Origin: Mycobacterium barrassiae
Lineage (GTDB): Bacteria > Actinomycetota > Actinomycetes > Mycobacteriales > Mycobacteriaceae
Direction: 5' to 3'
Assembly: GCF_025822765.1 (NCBI RefSeq)
Contig: NZ_JACKUK010000034.1
Coordinates: 62,001-126,000 of the forward strand
Length of the DNA: 64,000 bases
Shown here: positions 25,882 to 34,571 of the stretch, piece by piece
Numbering within the stretch: the first letter of the stretch is position 1
How the letters are laid out: each line of letters opens with the position of its first letter
Position numbers and translations under genes: made by a program
The notes under the pieces: model-generated
The model's database searches: none
The model's input: the letters and a program-made list of their open reading frames with translations, nothing else
What the model was told of the DNA's origin: nothing

Positions 25882-28233
25882 TCAGTCTTTCGCGAAAGCG
25901 CGCGCGAATTCACGCTCCAGATCCACGTACGGTGCACCGGAGACATCGACGTTCACCTGAGTGATCGTGCCACCCGTGAACGCGAACGGTGCCTTATATG
26001 CCCGCGATACCGGCGATCCGGTGTTGCGGCCGACGCTGAGGGTGGCTCCCGCGAGGCCGAACGTGCCGGGGTGGACCTTGACGCCCGAGCGTGACGCCAC
26101 CTCGGTGTCGTCGATGTACAGCGCCGCGTCGCCCAGTGGCGTGTGACTGCCCTCGACCGTTCCGGTGCGGGTGTAGGCGGCTCCGAAGGTGTGCTTGCCC
26201 AGCGGCACGGGTCCCGGTGAGGACAGCACCTGCTCCTCTTCGCCGAGGAAATTGTAGATGTAGTGCAGCCGCCCGTCCTGGATGAACAGCACATGTCCAC
26301 CGTGTCCACCGCCGTGCTTGAACAACACGCCCTCTGCCCCGGTGCTGTCGACGGTCACCTCTGCCATCACCACGAATGACCGCCCACTGACCTCCACGGC
26401 CGCGCCCATACCGACGTCGGCGGTGCCCGGGTAGTAGGTGTAGGACTCGCGAGCCCCGGTCAGGTAAGGCCGCTCCCTGCCAATGGTTTCGAAGATGGTC
26501 AGGTCGCCCAGCGGGAGCCCGTTGTACTTCTGCGCCTCGCTGAACCAGAGCGCCTGGAGTTCGGCGAGTTTGTCCGGGTGCTCGGCGGCCAGATCGTGAC
26601 ACTGGCTGCGGTCGGCTTCGATGTGGAACAGCTCCCATCGGTCCTTGTCGAAATGCGACCAGCCCGCAGGCGATGCGGCGTGCACGGTGTTGGCGAACCA
26701 TCCCTCGTGCCAGATGCCGCGCGTTCCCAGCATTGTGTAGAACTGCGTCGTCTTACCGGTTGCGGCCTTCGGATCTTCAAGGGCCGCTTTGAAGCTGACG
26801 CCGTCGAGAGGTTTCTGGACGATGCCCTTGACGGTCTCGGGCGGCTCGATGCCGAGCATTTCGTACACCGTCGGGGTGATATCGCAGACGTTGACGTAGT
26901 TGTCGCGCACCTCGCCGTGCGCCGCGAGGCCCGCGGGCCACGAGATGATCGCGGTGTCGGCGATACCGCCCTCGTGTGAGGCGTAGCGCTTGAACAACTT
27001 GTACGGCGTGTTGAACGCCATCGCCCAGCCGATCGGATAGTGGTTGTAGGTCTCTGGCCCACCCAGGTTGTCGATGAATCGCAGGCCTTCTTCCACCGTG
27101 TCGACGTAGCCGTTGAAGAACTTGACCTCGTTGACCGAGCCGTTGGGACCGCCCTCGCCGCTGGCACCGTTGTCCGAGATGACCACGATGATGGTGTTGT
27201 CGAGTTGGCCGGACTCCTCCAAATAGTCCAGGATGCGCCCGATTTGGGCGTCGGTGTAGCTCAAGAATCCTGCGAACACCTCGGCCATCCGGCAGAACAA
27301 CCGCTTTTCGTCGTCCGCGAGCGAGTCCCACGGCCGCACGGTGTCCTGGTCGGGCCACGGTTCCCCGTTGGGGCCCTTGACATCCGAGTACGGGTTGACC
27401 GGCGACAGCTCGGTATCAGCCGGGACGATACCGAGGCGCTTCTGGTTCTCCAGCACGATCTCGCGATAGCGCTCGTAGCCCATGTCGAACTTGCCGGAGT
27501 ACTTGTCGGCCCACTCCTTGAAGACGTGGTGCGGGGCATGGCCGGCCCCCGGGCAGACGTAGGAGAACCACGGCTTGTCGGGTGCGATCACCTTGGCGTC
27601 ACGGATGAACTCGATTGTCTTGTCCGCGAGGTCCTTCGACAGGTGATAGCCATCCTCCGGGAGCCCCGGCGGCGCGACGGGATGGTTGTCGTAGACGAGT
27701 TCGGGATACCACTGGTCGGTCTCGCCGCCCAGGAAACCGTAGAACCGCTCGAAGCCCCGCGACAGCGGCCAATGCCGCTTGGTGGACGCAAGATTGGATT
27801 CCTCCAGCGGGGTCAGATGCCACTTGCCGATGCAGTAGGTGTTGTAGCCCTTCTCCGCGAGGACCTCCGAGACCAGTGCTGTGTCGTCGGGGATGCGTCC
27901 GTTGCAGCCCGGGAACCCTTCGGTGAACTCCTCGATGGTCGCCATACCGACAGTCGTCGCGTTGCGTCCGGTGAGCAACGACGCGCGCGTCGGTGAGCAC
28001 AGTGCGGTGGTGTGAAACTGCGACAGACGGACGCCACGCTCGGCGATGCGGCTCATCGTCGGCATCTCCACCAGACCGCCGAAGCAGTCCCAGGTGGCGA
28101 TGCCGGTGTCGTCCCAGACGAGATAGAGGACGTTGGGGGCGCCCTCCGGTGCGGTGGGCGCAGCGTAGGGGCCCCAGTCCGGTTCCGAATCGCGGATATC
28201 GAGTTCGATCTTGCCGTTGAATTCCGTCGCCAT
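25882..28233 (-). CDS. atsA: Type I sulfatase (arylsulfatase AtsA)
   Basis: The 783-residue enzyme has the formylglycine motif TTALCSPTRASLLTGR (Cys79), the metal-binding NVLYLVWDDTGIATWDCFGG, GKWHLTP, and DNGASGEGGPNGSVNE. It hydrolyses sulfate esters; the substrate is not known. No signal peptide is visible, so it should be cytosolic or exported by an unusual route. The last 200 residues form a beta-rich C-terminal domain. It heads the atsA-lipoprotein-FGE operon. Confidence 0.93.
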   Translation of the reverse strand: MATEFNGKIELDIRDSEPDWGPYAAPTAPEGAPNVLYLVWDDTGIATWDCFGGLVEMPTMSRIAERGVRLSQFHTTALCSPTRASLLTGRNATTVGMATIEEFTEGFPGCNGRIPDDTALVSEVLAEKGYNTYCIGKWHLTPLEESNLASTKRHWPLSRGFERFYGFLGGETDQWYPELVYDNHPVAPPGLPEDGYHLSKDLADKTIEFIRDAKVIAPDKPWFSYVCPGAGHAPHHVFKEWADKYSGKFDMGYERYREIVLENQKRLGIVPADTELSPVNPYSDVKGPNGEPWPDQDTVRPWDSLADDEKRLFCRMAEVFAGFLSYTDAQIGRILDYLEESGQLDNTIIVVISDNGASGEGGPNGSVNEVKFFNGYVDTVEEGLRFIDNLGGPETYNHYPIGWAMAFNTPYKLFKRYASHEGGIADTAIISWPAGLAAHGEVRDNYVNVCDITPTVYEMLGIEPPETVKGIVQKPLDGVSFKAALEDPKAATGKTTQFYTMLGTRGIWHEGWFANTVHAASPAGWSHFDKDRWELFHIEADRSQCHDLAAEHPDKLAELQALWFSEAQKYNGLPLGDLTIFETIGRERPYLTGARESYTYYPGTADVGMGAAVEVSGRSFVVMAEVTVDSTGAEGVLFKHGGGHGGHVLFIQDGRLHYIYNFLGEEEQVLSSPGPVPLGKHTFGAAYTRTGTVEGSHTPLGDAALYIDDTEVASRSGVKVHPGTFGLAGATLSVGRNTGSPVSRAYKAPFAFTGGTITQVNVDVSGAPYVDLEREFARAFAKD

Positions 28234-28287
28234 GGCAGCCCTGTCCCGGTTCGCTGATCGCCGCTTGGTCGACGATCGCGGTGGAGA

Positions 28288-28977
28288 TTACCCCGGCGAT
28301 ATGAGTTCAGACTGAGAATTCGACGCCGGCGGCGCGGCGCGCTTTCGGGTCAGCCACCATTGCACGGCGGCCAGTGGAATTGTCCAGCCCAGCCACGCGC
28401 CCAGGCCTGCCACGAACCACAGGTAATGCTCCTCGTCGCCGCCAAAGACGCTGTCCTGCAAGGGCTGCAGCGAAATGAACAGTACGGGCGTCCAAATTCG
28501 GTTGGTGATCGTGGACAGTGCGACCGTCGCGCTGCGGACCATGTGCTTGCGGTGCTCGGCGAAGCGCCGGTGCCGCGCCGCGACGAATCCGTTGATCGTG
28601 AACCACTGCCATACCGCGCCCAAGAGCACGTTGCTGACCGCGAGTAGCGGACCGAACGGGGTGGCGGCCCCGATCACCATCGCCGATGCCGCGGCGGGGA
28701 TCGCGGCGGCGACGTACACACGCCCCGTGCGGCGGTGCAGTGCGGGATGACGGGCGCGAAGCCGCGGCCAGATCTGCGCGACGGCCGAGATCATGGCGAC
28801 GCTGCCGAGCATCACGTGAGCGACGAGCAGCGGATAGTGCCACGCGAACGTCGGGGGCACCCTGGTACCGCCGGTGAAGTACGGCGGCAACGAGAACAGT
28901 AGGAACGCAGTGACGATGACGGCCAGTGCCGGCGTCAACCATGCCGCACGCGACGTTGTTGCGTATGTCATACGCAT
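28288..28977 (-). CDS. DUF2306-type multi-pass membrane protein
   Basis: The 229-residue protein has about six hydrophobic helices and conserved His residues (WHYPLLVAHVMLG, RHPALHRRTGRVYV, RHRRFAEHRKHM), the pattern of the DUF2306 family (possibly heme- or quinone-associated, function unknown). Two ATGs are possible at 28977 and 28971; both lie inside a palindromic operator shared with the divergent TetR gene, so it is very likely repressed by that protein. Confidence 0.75.
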   Translation of the reverse strand: MRMTYATTSRAAWLTPALAVIVTAFLLFSLPPYFTGGTRVPPTFAWHYPLLVAHVMLGSVAMISAVAQIWPRLRARHPALHRRTGRVYVAAAIPAAASAMVIGAATPFGPLLAVSNVLLGAVWQWFTINGFVAARHRRFAEHRKHMVRSATVALSTITNRIWTPVLFISLQPLQDSVFGGDEEHYLWFVAGLGAWLGWTIPLAAVQWWLTRKRAAPPASNSQSELISPG

Positions 28978-28995
28978 TTAGCGTACGGCATACGC
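28960..28995. promoter_or_regulatory. Twin palindromic operators between DUF2306 gene and TetR gene
   Basis: Site 1, TGCGTATG-T-CATACGCA (28960-28976), is a perfect palindrome. Site 2, GCGTACG-G-CATACGC (28981-28995), has the same half-sites with one mismatch. Their centres are 20 bp apart, two turns of helix. Site 1 covers the start codon of the DUF2306 gene, so binding should block it directly. Confidence 0.8.
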
Positions 28996-29027
28996 AGATC
29001 GCCTGCAATCGCTTATGCTGGCGGCCG

Positions 29028-29726
29028 ATGAGCGATCCCCTACCCCGCGCGCTGGAGATCTTGTGGCACGAGTCGAGCGCGCCGAAACGCTCGGCAGGGT
29101 TGAGCCGCGAGCGCATCGTCGCCGCGGCCGTCGAACTCGCCGATGCGCACGGTCTTGGTGGGCTGTCGATGGCACGGCTGGCCGAGCGGCTCGGCTGCGG
29201 CACGATGTCGCTGTATCGACACGTCGCCAACAAGGACGAGTTGGTGACCTTCATGCTGTCGACGGCGCCGAGCCCGCCGCCCGCACCCTCCGATCCCGCG
29301 GATTGGCGTGGCGCCCTTACAGATTGGGCCGACGGGCTGTGGGAGCTCTACCACCGCCACCCCTGGATTCTGTCTGCCGCCGCGGCCGGCCCGCCCGCGG
29401 ACCCCGGTCAGGTGGCCTGGCTCGACGCAGGTCTGGCCACCTTGGCTCCGACGGGTTTGTCCGAGCGCGACAAGCTCGCTGCGGTGATGGCGGTGCTGCA
29501 CTTCGTTCGCGGCGCCGCCGCGCTGAGCGTCGAAGCGGCGGAGGTTGCAGGACCCGGCTACCCCGCTCTGCTACGGCAAGTCGTCGACGCCAGCCGATTC
29601 CCGGCGCTCGCGTCGGCATTGGAGGCCGGGGCGTTCGACGCCGACGGTGATCACCTGACCGATTTCCACTCTGGACTGCGGCAGCTCCTCGACGGTGTAG
29701 CCACCCGGGTGCGCGGCAATACCTGA
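29028..29726 (+). CDS. TetR/AcrR-family repressor
   Basis: The 232-residue protein has an N-terminal helix-turn-helix (RERIVAAAVELADAHGLGGLSMARLAERLGCGTMSLYRHVANKDELV) and an all-helical ligand domain of TetR_C_1-like character. The ATG at 29028 (MSDPLPRALEIL) is chosen because TATGCT lies at 29014-29019, nine bases upstream, implying a nearly leaderless mRNA. It is divergent from the DUF2306 gene and should bind the twin operators at 28960-28995. Confidence 0.85.
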   Translation: MSDPLPRALEILWHESSAPKRSAGLSRERIVAAAVELADAHGLGGLSMARLAERLGCGTMSLYRHVANKDELVTFMLSTAPSPPPAPSDPADWRGALTDWADGLWELYHRHPWILSAAAAGPPADPGQVAWLDAGLATLAPTGLSERDKLAAVMAVLHFVRGAAALSVEAAEVAGPGYPALLRQVVDASRFPALASALEAGAFDADGDHLTDFHSGLRQLLDGVATRVRGNT

Positions 29727-29757
29727 GGCCGTGCAGGAAGTCAGCCCCGGTGGGAGT

Positions 29758-31275
29758 ATGCCGAAGGTGGCGACAAGCAAACCGCAGACCATCTCCTACC
29801 CGCACCCCGGCTCGCGTCCCCGCCGTGACGACGACTACGCGGTGGATCCGCACGTGGTCGTGCTGTTCGGCGCCACGGGTGATCTGGCCAGGCGCAAGCT
29901 GATTCCCGGCCTCGCCTACCTCGATCAGTCCGAACTGGCCCCGCACATCGAGATCGTCGCCACGTCACTGGAGGACATCTCCACCGAGGACTTCCTCAAG
30001 CTGGCCAAGGAAGCCATCGACGAGTTCGGCACCCACAAACTCAGCAGCCAACAGTGGACGCGGTTCGCCGAGACCGTCACCTACGTACCGCAGAGCGCGG
30101 GACCCGAGGGGCTGGCGGCCGCCGTCGCCGCCGCGGAAGCCAAGCTGGGCCCCGACGTGCGCCGGCTGCACTACCTGTCAGTGCCACCGAAGGCGGCCCG
30201 CGCAGTCATCACGATGCTCAAGGAGGCCGATCTGGTCGACCGCTCCCGGGTGGTGATGGAGAAGCCGTTCGGGACCGATCTGGCCAGCGCCGTCGAGCTG
30301 AACAACTTCGTGCACGAGACGTTCGACGAAAGCCAGATCTTCCGCATCGACCATTTCCTCGGCAAGGAGGCGGCGCAGAACATCCTGGCCTTCCGGTTCG
30401 CCAACGGGCTGTTCGAGCCGATCTGGAACCGCAACTTCATCGATCACATCCAGATCGACATCCCCGAAACGCTGGGCCTGGACCAGCGCGCCAACTTCTA
30501 CGAGAGCACCGGCGCGTACAAGGACATGGTGGTCACCCACCTTTTCCAGGTGATGGCGTTCGTCGTGATGGAACCACCCACGGCGTTGGAGCCACGCGCG
30601 ATCAGCGAAGAGAAGAACAAGGTGTTCCGGTCCATGCTGCCGGTCCGATGTTCCGACGTGGTGCGCGGCCAGTTCGCCGGATACCGCGAATTGGAAGGTG
30701 TGGCAAAGGACTCCGATACCGAGACCTTCATCGCTCTGAAGGTCGGCATCGACAACTGGCGGTGGGCCGGGGTTCCGATCTACCTGCGCACGGGCAAGCG
30801 GATGGCCGAAGGCATGCGCATCATTTCGATCGCGTTCAAAGAGGCGCCGCGGTCGATGTTCCCGGCGGGGTCCGGCGTCGGCTCACAAGGGCCCGACCAT
30901 CTGACCTTCGACCTGGCGGACAACTCCAAGGTGTCGCTGTCGTTCTACGGCAAGCGTCCGGGGCCGGGCATGAAGCTCGACAAGCTGTCGATGCAGTTCT
31001 CGACGCAGGAGATCGACACCGTCGGTGACGTGCTCGAGGCCTATGAGCGTCTGATCCTGGATGCGATGCGTGGCGATCACACGCTCTTCACCACCGCCGA
31101 GGGGATCGAGTCGCTGTGGGAGCGCTCGGAGCAGCTGCTCGCCGACCCGCCGCCGGCGAAGCCCTACCCGCAGGGCACGTGGGGCCCCAACGCCATCCAC
31201 CAGTTGATCGCACCCAACGCGTGGCGGTTACCGTTCGAGCGGGCGTGGCGGGAAAACAAGAACAACGGAGACTAG
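29758..31275 (+). CDS. zwf: Glucose-6-phosphate 1-dehydrogenase
   Basis: An enzyme of about 505 residues with VVLFGATGDLARRKLIPGLAYL (NADP-binding), the active-site signature FRIDHFLGKEAAQNI, and NWRWAGVPIYLRTGKRM. It catalyses the first step of the oxidative pentose phosphate pathway. GTG at 29731, ATG 29758 and GTG 29767 are all possible starts; the N-terminus is not conserved. It is not in a tal-tkt-opcA pentose phosphate operon here, so it may be a paralogue of the housekeeping zwf and belongs to the accessory island. Confidence 0.93.
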   Translation: MPKVATSKPQTISYPHPGSRPRRDDDYAVDPHVVVLFGATGDLARRKLIPGLAYLDQSELAPHIEIVATSLEDISTEDFLKLAKEAIDEFGTHKLSSQQWTRFAETVTYVPQSAGPEGLAAAVAAAEAKLGPDVRRLHYLSVPPKAARAVITMLKEADLVDRSRVVMEKPFGTDLASAVELNNFVHETFDESQIFRIDHFLGKEAAQNILAFRFANGLFEPIWNRNFIDHIQIDIPETLGLDQRANFYESTGAYKDMVVTHLFQVMAFVVMEPPTALEPRAISEEKNKVFRSMLPVRCSDVVRGQFAGYRELEGVAKDSDTETFIALKVGIDNWRWAGVPIYLRTGKRMAEGMRIISIAFKEAPRSMFPAGSGVGSQGPDHLTFDLADNSKVSLSFYGKRPGPGMKLDKLSMQFSTQEIDTVGDVLEAYERLILDAMRGDHTLFTTAEGIESLWERSEQLLADPPPAKPYPQGTWGPNAIHQLIAPNAWRLPFERAWRENKNNGD

Positions 31276-31333
31276 CCACCTTCGCCGGGCAACTTGCATA
31301 CAAACTTCCGGGTTTGTCGATAACGTCACTTGG

Positions 31334-32044
31334 GTGCCCAGCATTCAGCGGTTTGACGAGTGGCTGAACCGCAAGCTCGAAGAGTTGGCGCGCAACGCCG
31401 GCGAGGACGTCAACACCTATGTCGCGCGCGCGGTGGCATCACAGATGGTCGCCGACGTACGACGCACCGATCCGATACTTCTCAAGGCACTCGTCGATCA
31501 TCTTTCCGAATCCGGCGTGCTTCAGACCGACTCGATGCCGGACGTGGAGATTGTCATCTCCGACCCTGATCGGCTGCGTGCCCTTGATGACACCGGGTTG
31601 CTCGACAGCCCTCGGGAGGAGGCCTTCGACCGGATCACCCGAGCCGCAGCCGACGCGTTGGACGTTAAGTTGGCGGCACTGACCTTGATAGCTGCGGACC
31701 GGCATTTCTTCTTGAGCACCGTCGGGATGGCCAATATGTCCGAGCCCGCGGATCGTTCCATCCCGTTGAACCAATCCATCGATCAATACTCGGTGGCCGA
31801 CGGCAATCCGCTGGTGCTTGAAGACGCCCGAAGCGACCCGGTTTTCATGAAGCACCCGGTGGTGCGCAGCGGCGCCGTCGCGGCATACCTCGGCATCCCC
31901 CTGATGAGTAGTGACGGCCACGCCATCGGCACGCTGTGTGTATACGACGACAAACCGCGGCAATGGGGCACCGGTCACATCCAGATCCTCAGCGACTTGG
32001 CACACCTCGCCGCTGACCGAATCTTCGGGCGCACCACCGCGTAG
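31334..32044 (+). CDS. GAF-domain protein with an N-terminal helical/RHH-like segment
   Basis: The 236-residue protein begins with SIQRFDEWLNRKLEELARNAGEDVNTYVARAV, which looks like a ribbon-helix-helix or short coiled segment, then a linker, then a GAF domain (about 95-232) of the type with DRHFFLSTVG and GAVAAYLGIPLMSSDGHAIGTLCVYD. No output enzyme domain is visible, so it may act as a ligand-sensing DNA-binding or scaffold protein. GTG start at 31334. Stands alone, 58 bp after zwf. Confidence 0.75.
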   Translation: MPSIQRFDEWLNRKLEELARNAGEDVNTYVARAVASQMVADVRRTDPILLKALVDHLSESGVLQTDSMPDVEIVISDPDRLRALDDTGLLDSPREEAFDRITRAAADALDVKLAALTLIAADRHFFLSTVGMANMSEPADRSIPLNQSIDQYSVADGNPLVLEDARSDPVFMKHPVVRSGAVAAYLGIPLMSSDGHAIGTLCVYDDKPRQWGTGHIQILSDLAHLAADRIFGRTTA

Positions 32045-32199
32045 ACACCGCAACTACGAATTCCGGCGCAGCTACCCCGAAAGCCATCGCCCGCTGGCGG
32101 ACTCAAATTTTCGACGCGCTGACATGCGTCACATTTCGTTCCCGCGGGTGACAAAACACCCTAGGATCGCTTTGCCAGAACCGCCGGAAAGCCTCACAA

Positions 32200-33732
32200 A
32201 TGCAGCTAGACGCGAAGGTTATGCCCCAGACGCCAAGTAGCCGTCCGACTACTCCGCGCCTGCGGGCGGTGCCCGTTCCATCCGTGGTGCCGCCGTCCCC
32301 GCACTGGGTTGAAGTCTTTCGGCGCGATCCGGGGTACTCGGTGGTCACTGTGGCGCTCGACCTGGTAACGGCCACCACGGCGGTAGCGCTGGCTCATCTG
32401 TCCTATCCGGGCGGACTCGAGGACGAGCGCAGCATCGGTTTGTATTCGTGGCTGTTCGTGCCGATCGTGCTTGTCGTTCTGTCGACGCGGTCGCTGTATC
32501 GGCAGAAGCTGAACCACGGATTTCTCGACGAGTTCGAACCGGTGGAAACATCAATTGCGATTTCCGCACTGGCAACCTTGACGGCCATCGTGCTGCTCGT
32601 TCCTCGGATGCAGGTTGGACAGGTTGTCGTACCCGGCGTCAGCCCGAGCGAGCTGGTATTGCGGATCTGGGTGTGCGCGGCGATTCTCATCCCCGGCGTC
32701 CGCCTGGCCAGGTCGTTGGCGAACCGCTGGTTGCGGCGCAAGTGGCGAGTTGGGAGGCCGGCGCTGGTCGTCGGGTCCGGCCCGGTGGCGCATCAACTCA
32801 TCAACCGGATGCGTCACGTACGCGACTACGGCTTGTGGCCCGCGGGGGTCCTGGACGATGCGCGGCCGTCCGACACGGATACGTTCGAAGTGCCTTACCT
32901 GGGCACCACCGGCAATCTCGAGAGCGCGGTACGTCAGACGCGCGCCGAGGAACTCATCATCGCTCCGTCGTCGCTTCCCGACGAACAGTTGGCGCGGACG
33001 GCCCAGCTGGCACAGGAGCTCGGCGTCCGCGTCCGGGTGGTTCCGCGACTGATGGACGCGGTCGGCGTCGGCACCCGCATCGAGCATCTCGGCGGCGTCC
33101 CTCTGATGGTGCTGACCAGAGTCAATCCGAGGGGTTGGCAGTTTGCGGTCAAGCACGCGTTCGACCGGACGGCTGCCCTGCTGGGGCTGGTGCTCATCTC
33201 GCCGCTGTTGATCGCCCTCGCCCTCGCGGTCAAGCTGAGTTCGCCAGGGCCGGTCTTCTTCAGCCAGGAGCGGATCGGGCGCGACGGCAAGGGCTTCGGC
33301 TGCCTGAAGTTCCGCACCATGCGCCCGGCTCCGGCCGCGGCCAAGTTCGAACCACAGGCCGGGGTGGCGCCGGGCGGCGTGGAAGGCGAGGATCGGCGCA
33401 CGTGGATCGGCAAGTTCATGCGCAAGTTCTCGCTGGATGAGCTGCCTCAATTGTTCAACGTCCTGCGCGGCCAAATGAGTCTGGTGGGCCCTCGCCCCGA
33501 GCGGCCGGAATTCGTCGAGCTGTTCGAGATGCATGTGCGCCGCTACGGCCAGCGGCACCGGGTGAAGGCCGGTATGACCGGCTGGGCTCAAGTTCACGGC
33601 CTGCGGGGACAGACCTCGATCGCCGATCGCGCCGAGTGGGACAACTACTACATCGACAACTGGTCGCTGCTCCTGGACTTCAAGATCCTGCTGCTCACGG
33701 TCCTTGCCGTGTTGCGATCCGCCGAGGACTGA
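32200..33732 (+). CDS. Polyprenyl-phosphate sugar transferase (WbaP/WcaJ-like)
   Basis: The 510-residue membrane protein has four to five N-terminal hydrophobic helices, a Rossmann-like middle domain (RPALVVGSGPVAHQLINRM) and a C-terminal catalytic sugar-transferase domain after a further helix (HAFDRTAALLGLVLISPLLIA, KFRTMRP, FSLDELPQLFNVLRGQMSLVGPRPERPEF, MTGWAQVHGLRGQ). Such enzymes put the first sugar phosphate on undecaprenyl-/decaprenyl-phosphate to start an exopolysaccharide or glycan repeat. It heads the plus-strand run of polysaccharide-type genes in this island. Confidence 0.88.
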   Translation: MQLDAKVMPQTPSSRPTTPRLRAVPVPSVVPPSPHWVEVFRRDPGYSVVTVALDLVTATTAVALAHLSYPGGLEDERSIGLYSWLFVPIVLVVLSTRSLYRQKLNHGFLDEFEPVETSIAISALATLTAIVLLVPRMQVGQVVVPGVSPSELVLRIWVCAAILIPGVRLARSLANRWLRRKWRVGRPALVVGSGPVAHQLINRMRHVRDYGLWPAGVLDDARPSDTDTFEVPYLGTTGNLESAVRQTRAEELIIAPSSLPDEQLARTAQLAQELGVRVRVVPRLMDAVGVGTRIEHLGGVPLMVLTRVNPRGWQFAVKHAFDRTAALLGLVLISPLLIALALAVKLSSPGPVFFSQERIGRDGKGFGCLKFRTMRPAPAAAKFEPQAGVAPGGVEGEDRRTWIGKFMRKFSLDELPQLFNVLRGQMSLVGPRPERPEFVELFEMHVRRYGQRHRVKAGMTGWAQVHGLRGQTSIADRAEWDNYYIDNWSLLLDFKILLLTVLAVLRSAED

Positions 33733-33910
33733 TCCTCGCCGTCATCCGGCTCGGCAGCGGAACTCCATTCACATCATTCCCGCAGGTCACATTCCTCGGG
33801 GTATGGCTGCTGAACTTTTTGCATTTAATTTCGAAATCACAATAAGTCGGGTTATATTTCATGAGAACTTGCCGTTGGGGGGCGTGTACGGGTTTGTAGG
33901 GGGGTGACCG
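33733..33910. other. AT-rich gap before the cis-prenyltransferase-like gene
   Basis: 178 bases, clearly more AT-rich than the surrounding sequence at 33810-33870 (TTTTTGCATTTAATTTCGA, GTTATATTTCATG). It contains a small perfect palindrome ATTTCGAAAT. It probably holds the promoter of the 33911-35969 pair. Such AT-rich patches in high-GC actinobacterial DNA are often bound by Lsr2 and mark acquired genes; that is inference. Confidence 0.5.
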
Positions 33911-34564
33911 GTGGATTCCCAACCAGCTCATGTCGGGTTGATTCCCGACGGTCTGCGGCGTTGGGCGCAGGCCAACGACGCGACGCTGGACGACGCCTAC
34001 CTCAGGGGCGCAGAAAAGGTCACCGAGATCCTGTTGGCGCTGCAGCGCAACGGCGTGCAGACCGCAACGGTCTACAACCTGAGTCAAGCGAATCTCTCCC
34101 GGACAAAGGCCGAGTTGGACGCGGTGTACGCGGCCTCGTTGCACTTTCTCACCACGCTGATTCCCGACCACTTCGATCACACCGCCTGCCGGGTGCGGTT
34201 GCACGGCAATCGGAATCTGTTGCCGCACAAGTACGTTGCAGCTGCAGAAGATCTGGAAACCGCGATGACCGGCAGCGACTTCCAGATCAACATCCTCTCC
34301 GCATACGACGCGCAACACGAGTTGCGTACCGCTCACGAGCGCGCTCTTCGCGAGGGGTGTGACATCACCGATGCACTGGAGATCGGAAACGTCGACCTGA
34401 TCATCAGGAGCACACCGGAGCAGCTACTCAGTGGCTTCCTGCCCCTGCAGAGCCAGTACGCCCAGCTGGTGTTTCTGCCGACCCCGCTCAACGATCTGAC
34501 CGAGCAGGACATAGCCGACCTCATCGCCGCCTATCGGCGCTTTCCCCAGCTTCGCGGCAGGTAG
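33911..34564 (+). CDS. Divergent cis-prenyltransferase (UppS-like) with altered active site
   Basis: The 217-residue protein follows the undecaprenyl diphosphate synthase fold: HVGLIPDGLRRWA (compare HxxxIMDGNGRWA), ATVYNLSQANLSR, and IRSTPEQLLSGFLPLQSQYA with FLPTPLNDL. The catalytic Asp in PDG and first Arg of the C-terminal motif are kept, but the Asn of DGN is Leu, the GHxxG His is absent, and the second Arg (EHR in UppS) is replaced. So it may make an unusual prenyl product or be a non-catalytic partner. GTG start; 7 bp upstream of the FAD enzyme gene. Confidence 0.78.
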   Translation: MDSQPAHVGLIPDGLRRWAQANDATLDDAYLRGAEKVTEILLALQRNGVQTATVYNLSQANLSRTKAELDAVYAASLHFLTTLIPDHFDHTACRVRLHGNRNLLPHKYVAAAEDLETAMTGSDFQINILSAYDAQHELRTAHERALREGCDITDALEIGNVDLIIRSTPEQLLSGFLPLQSQYAQLVFLPTPLNDLTEQDIADLIAAYRRFPQLRGR

Positions 34565-34571
34565 GGCTGCC

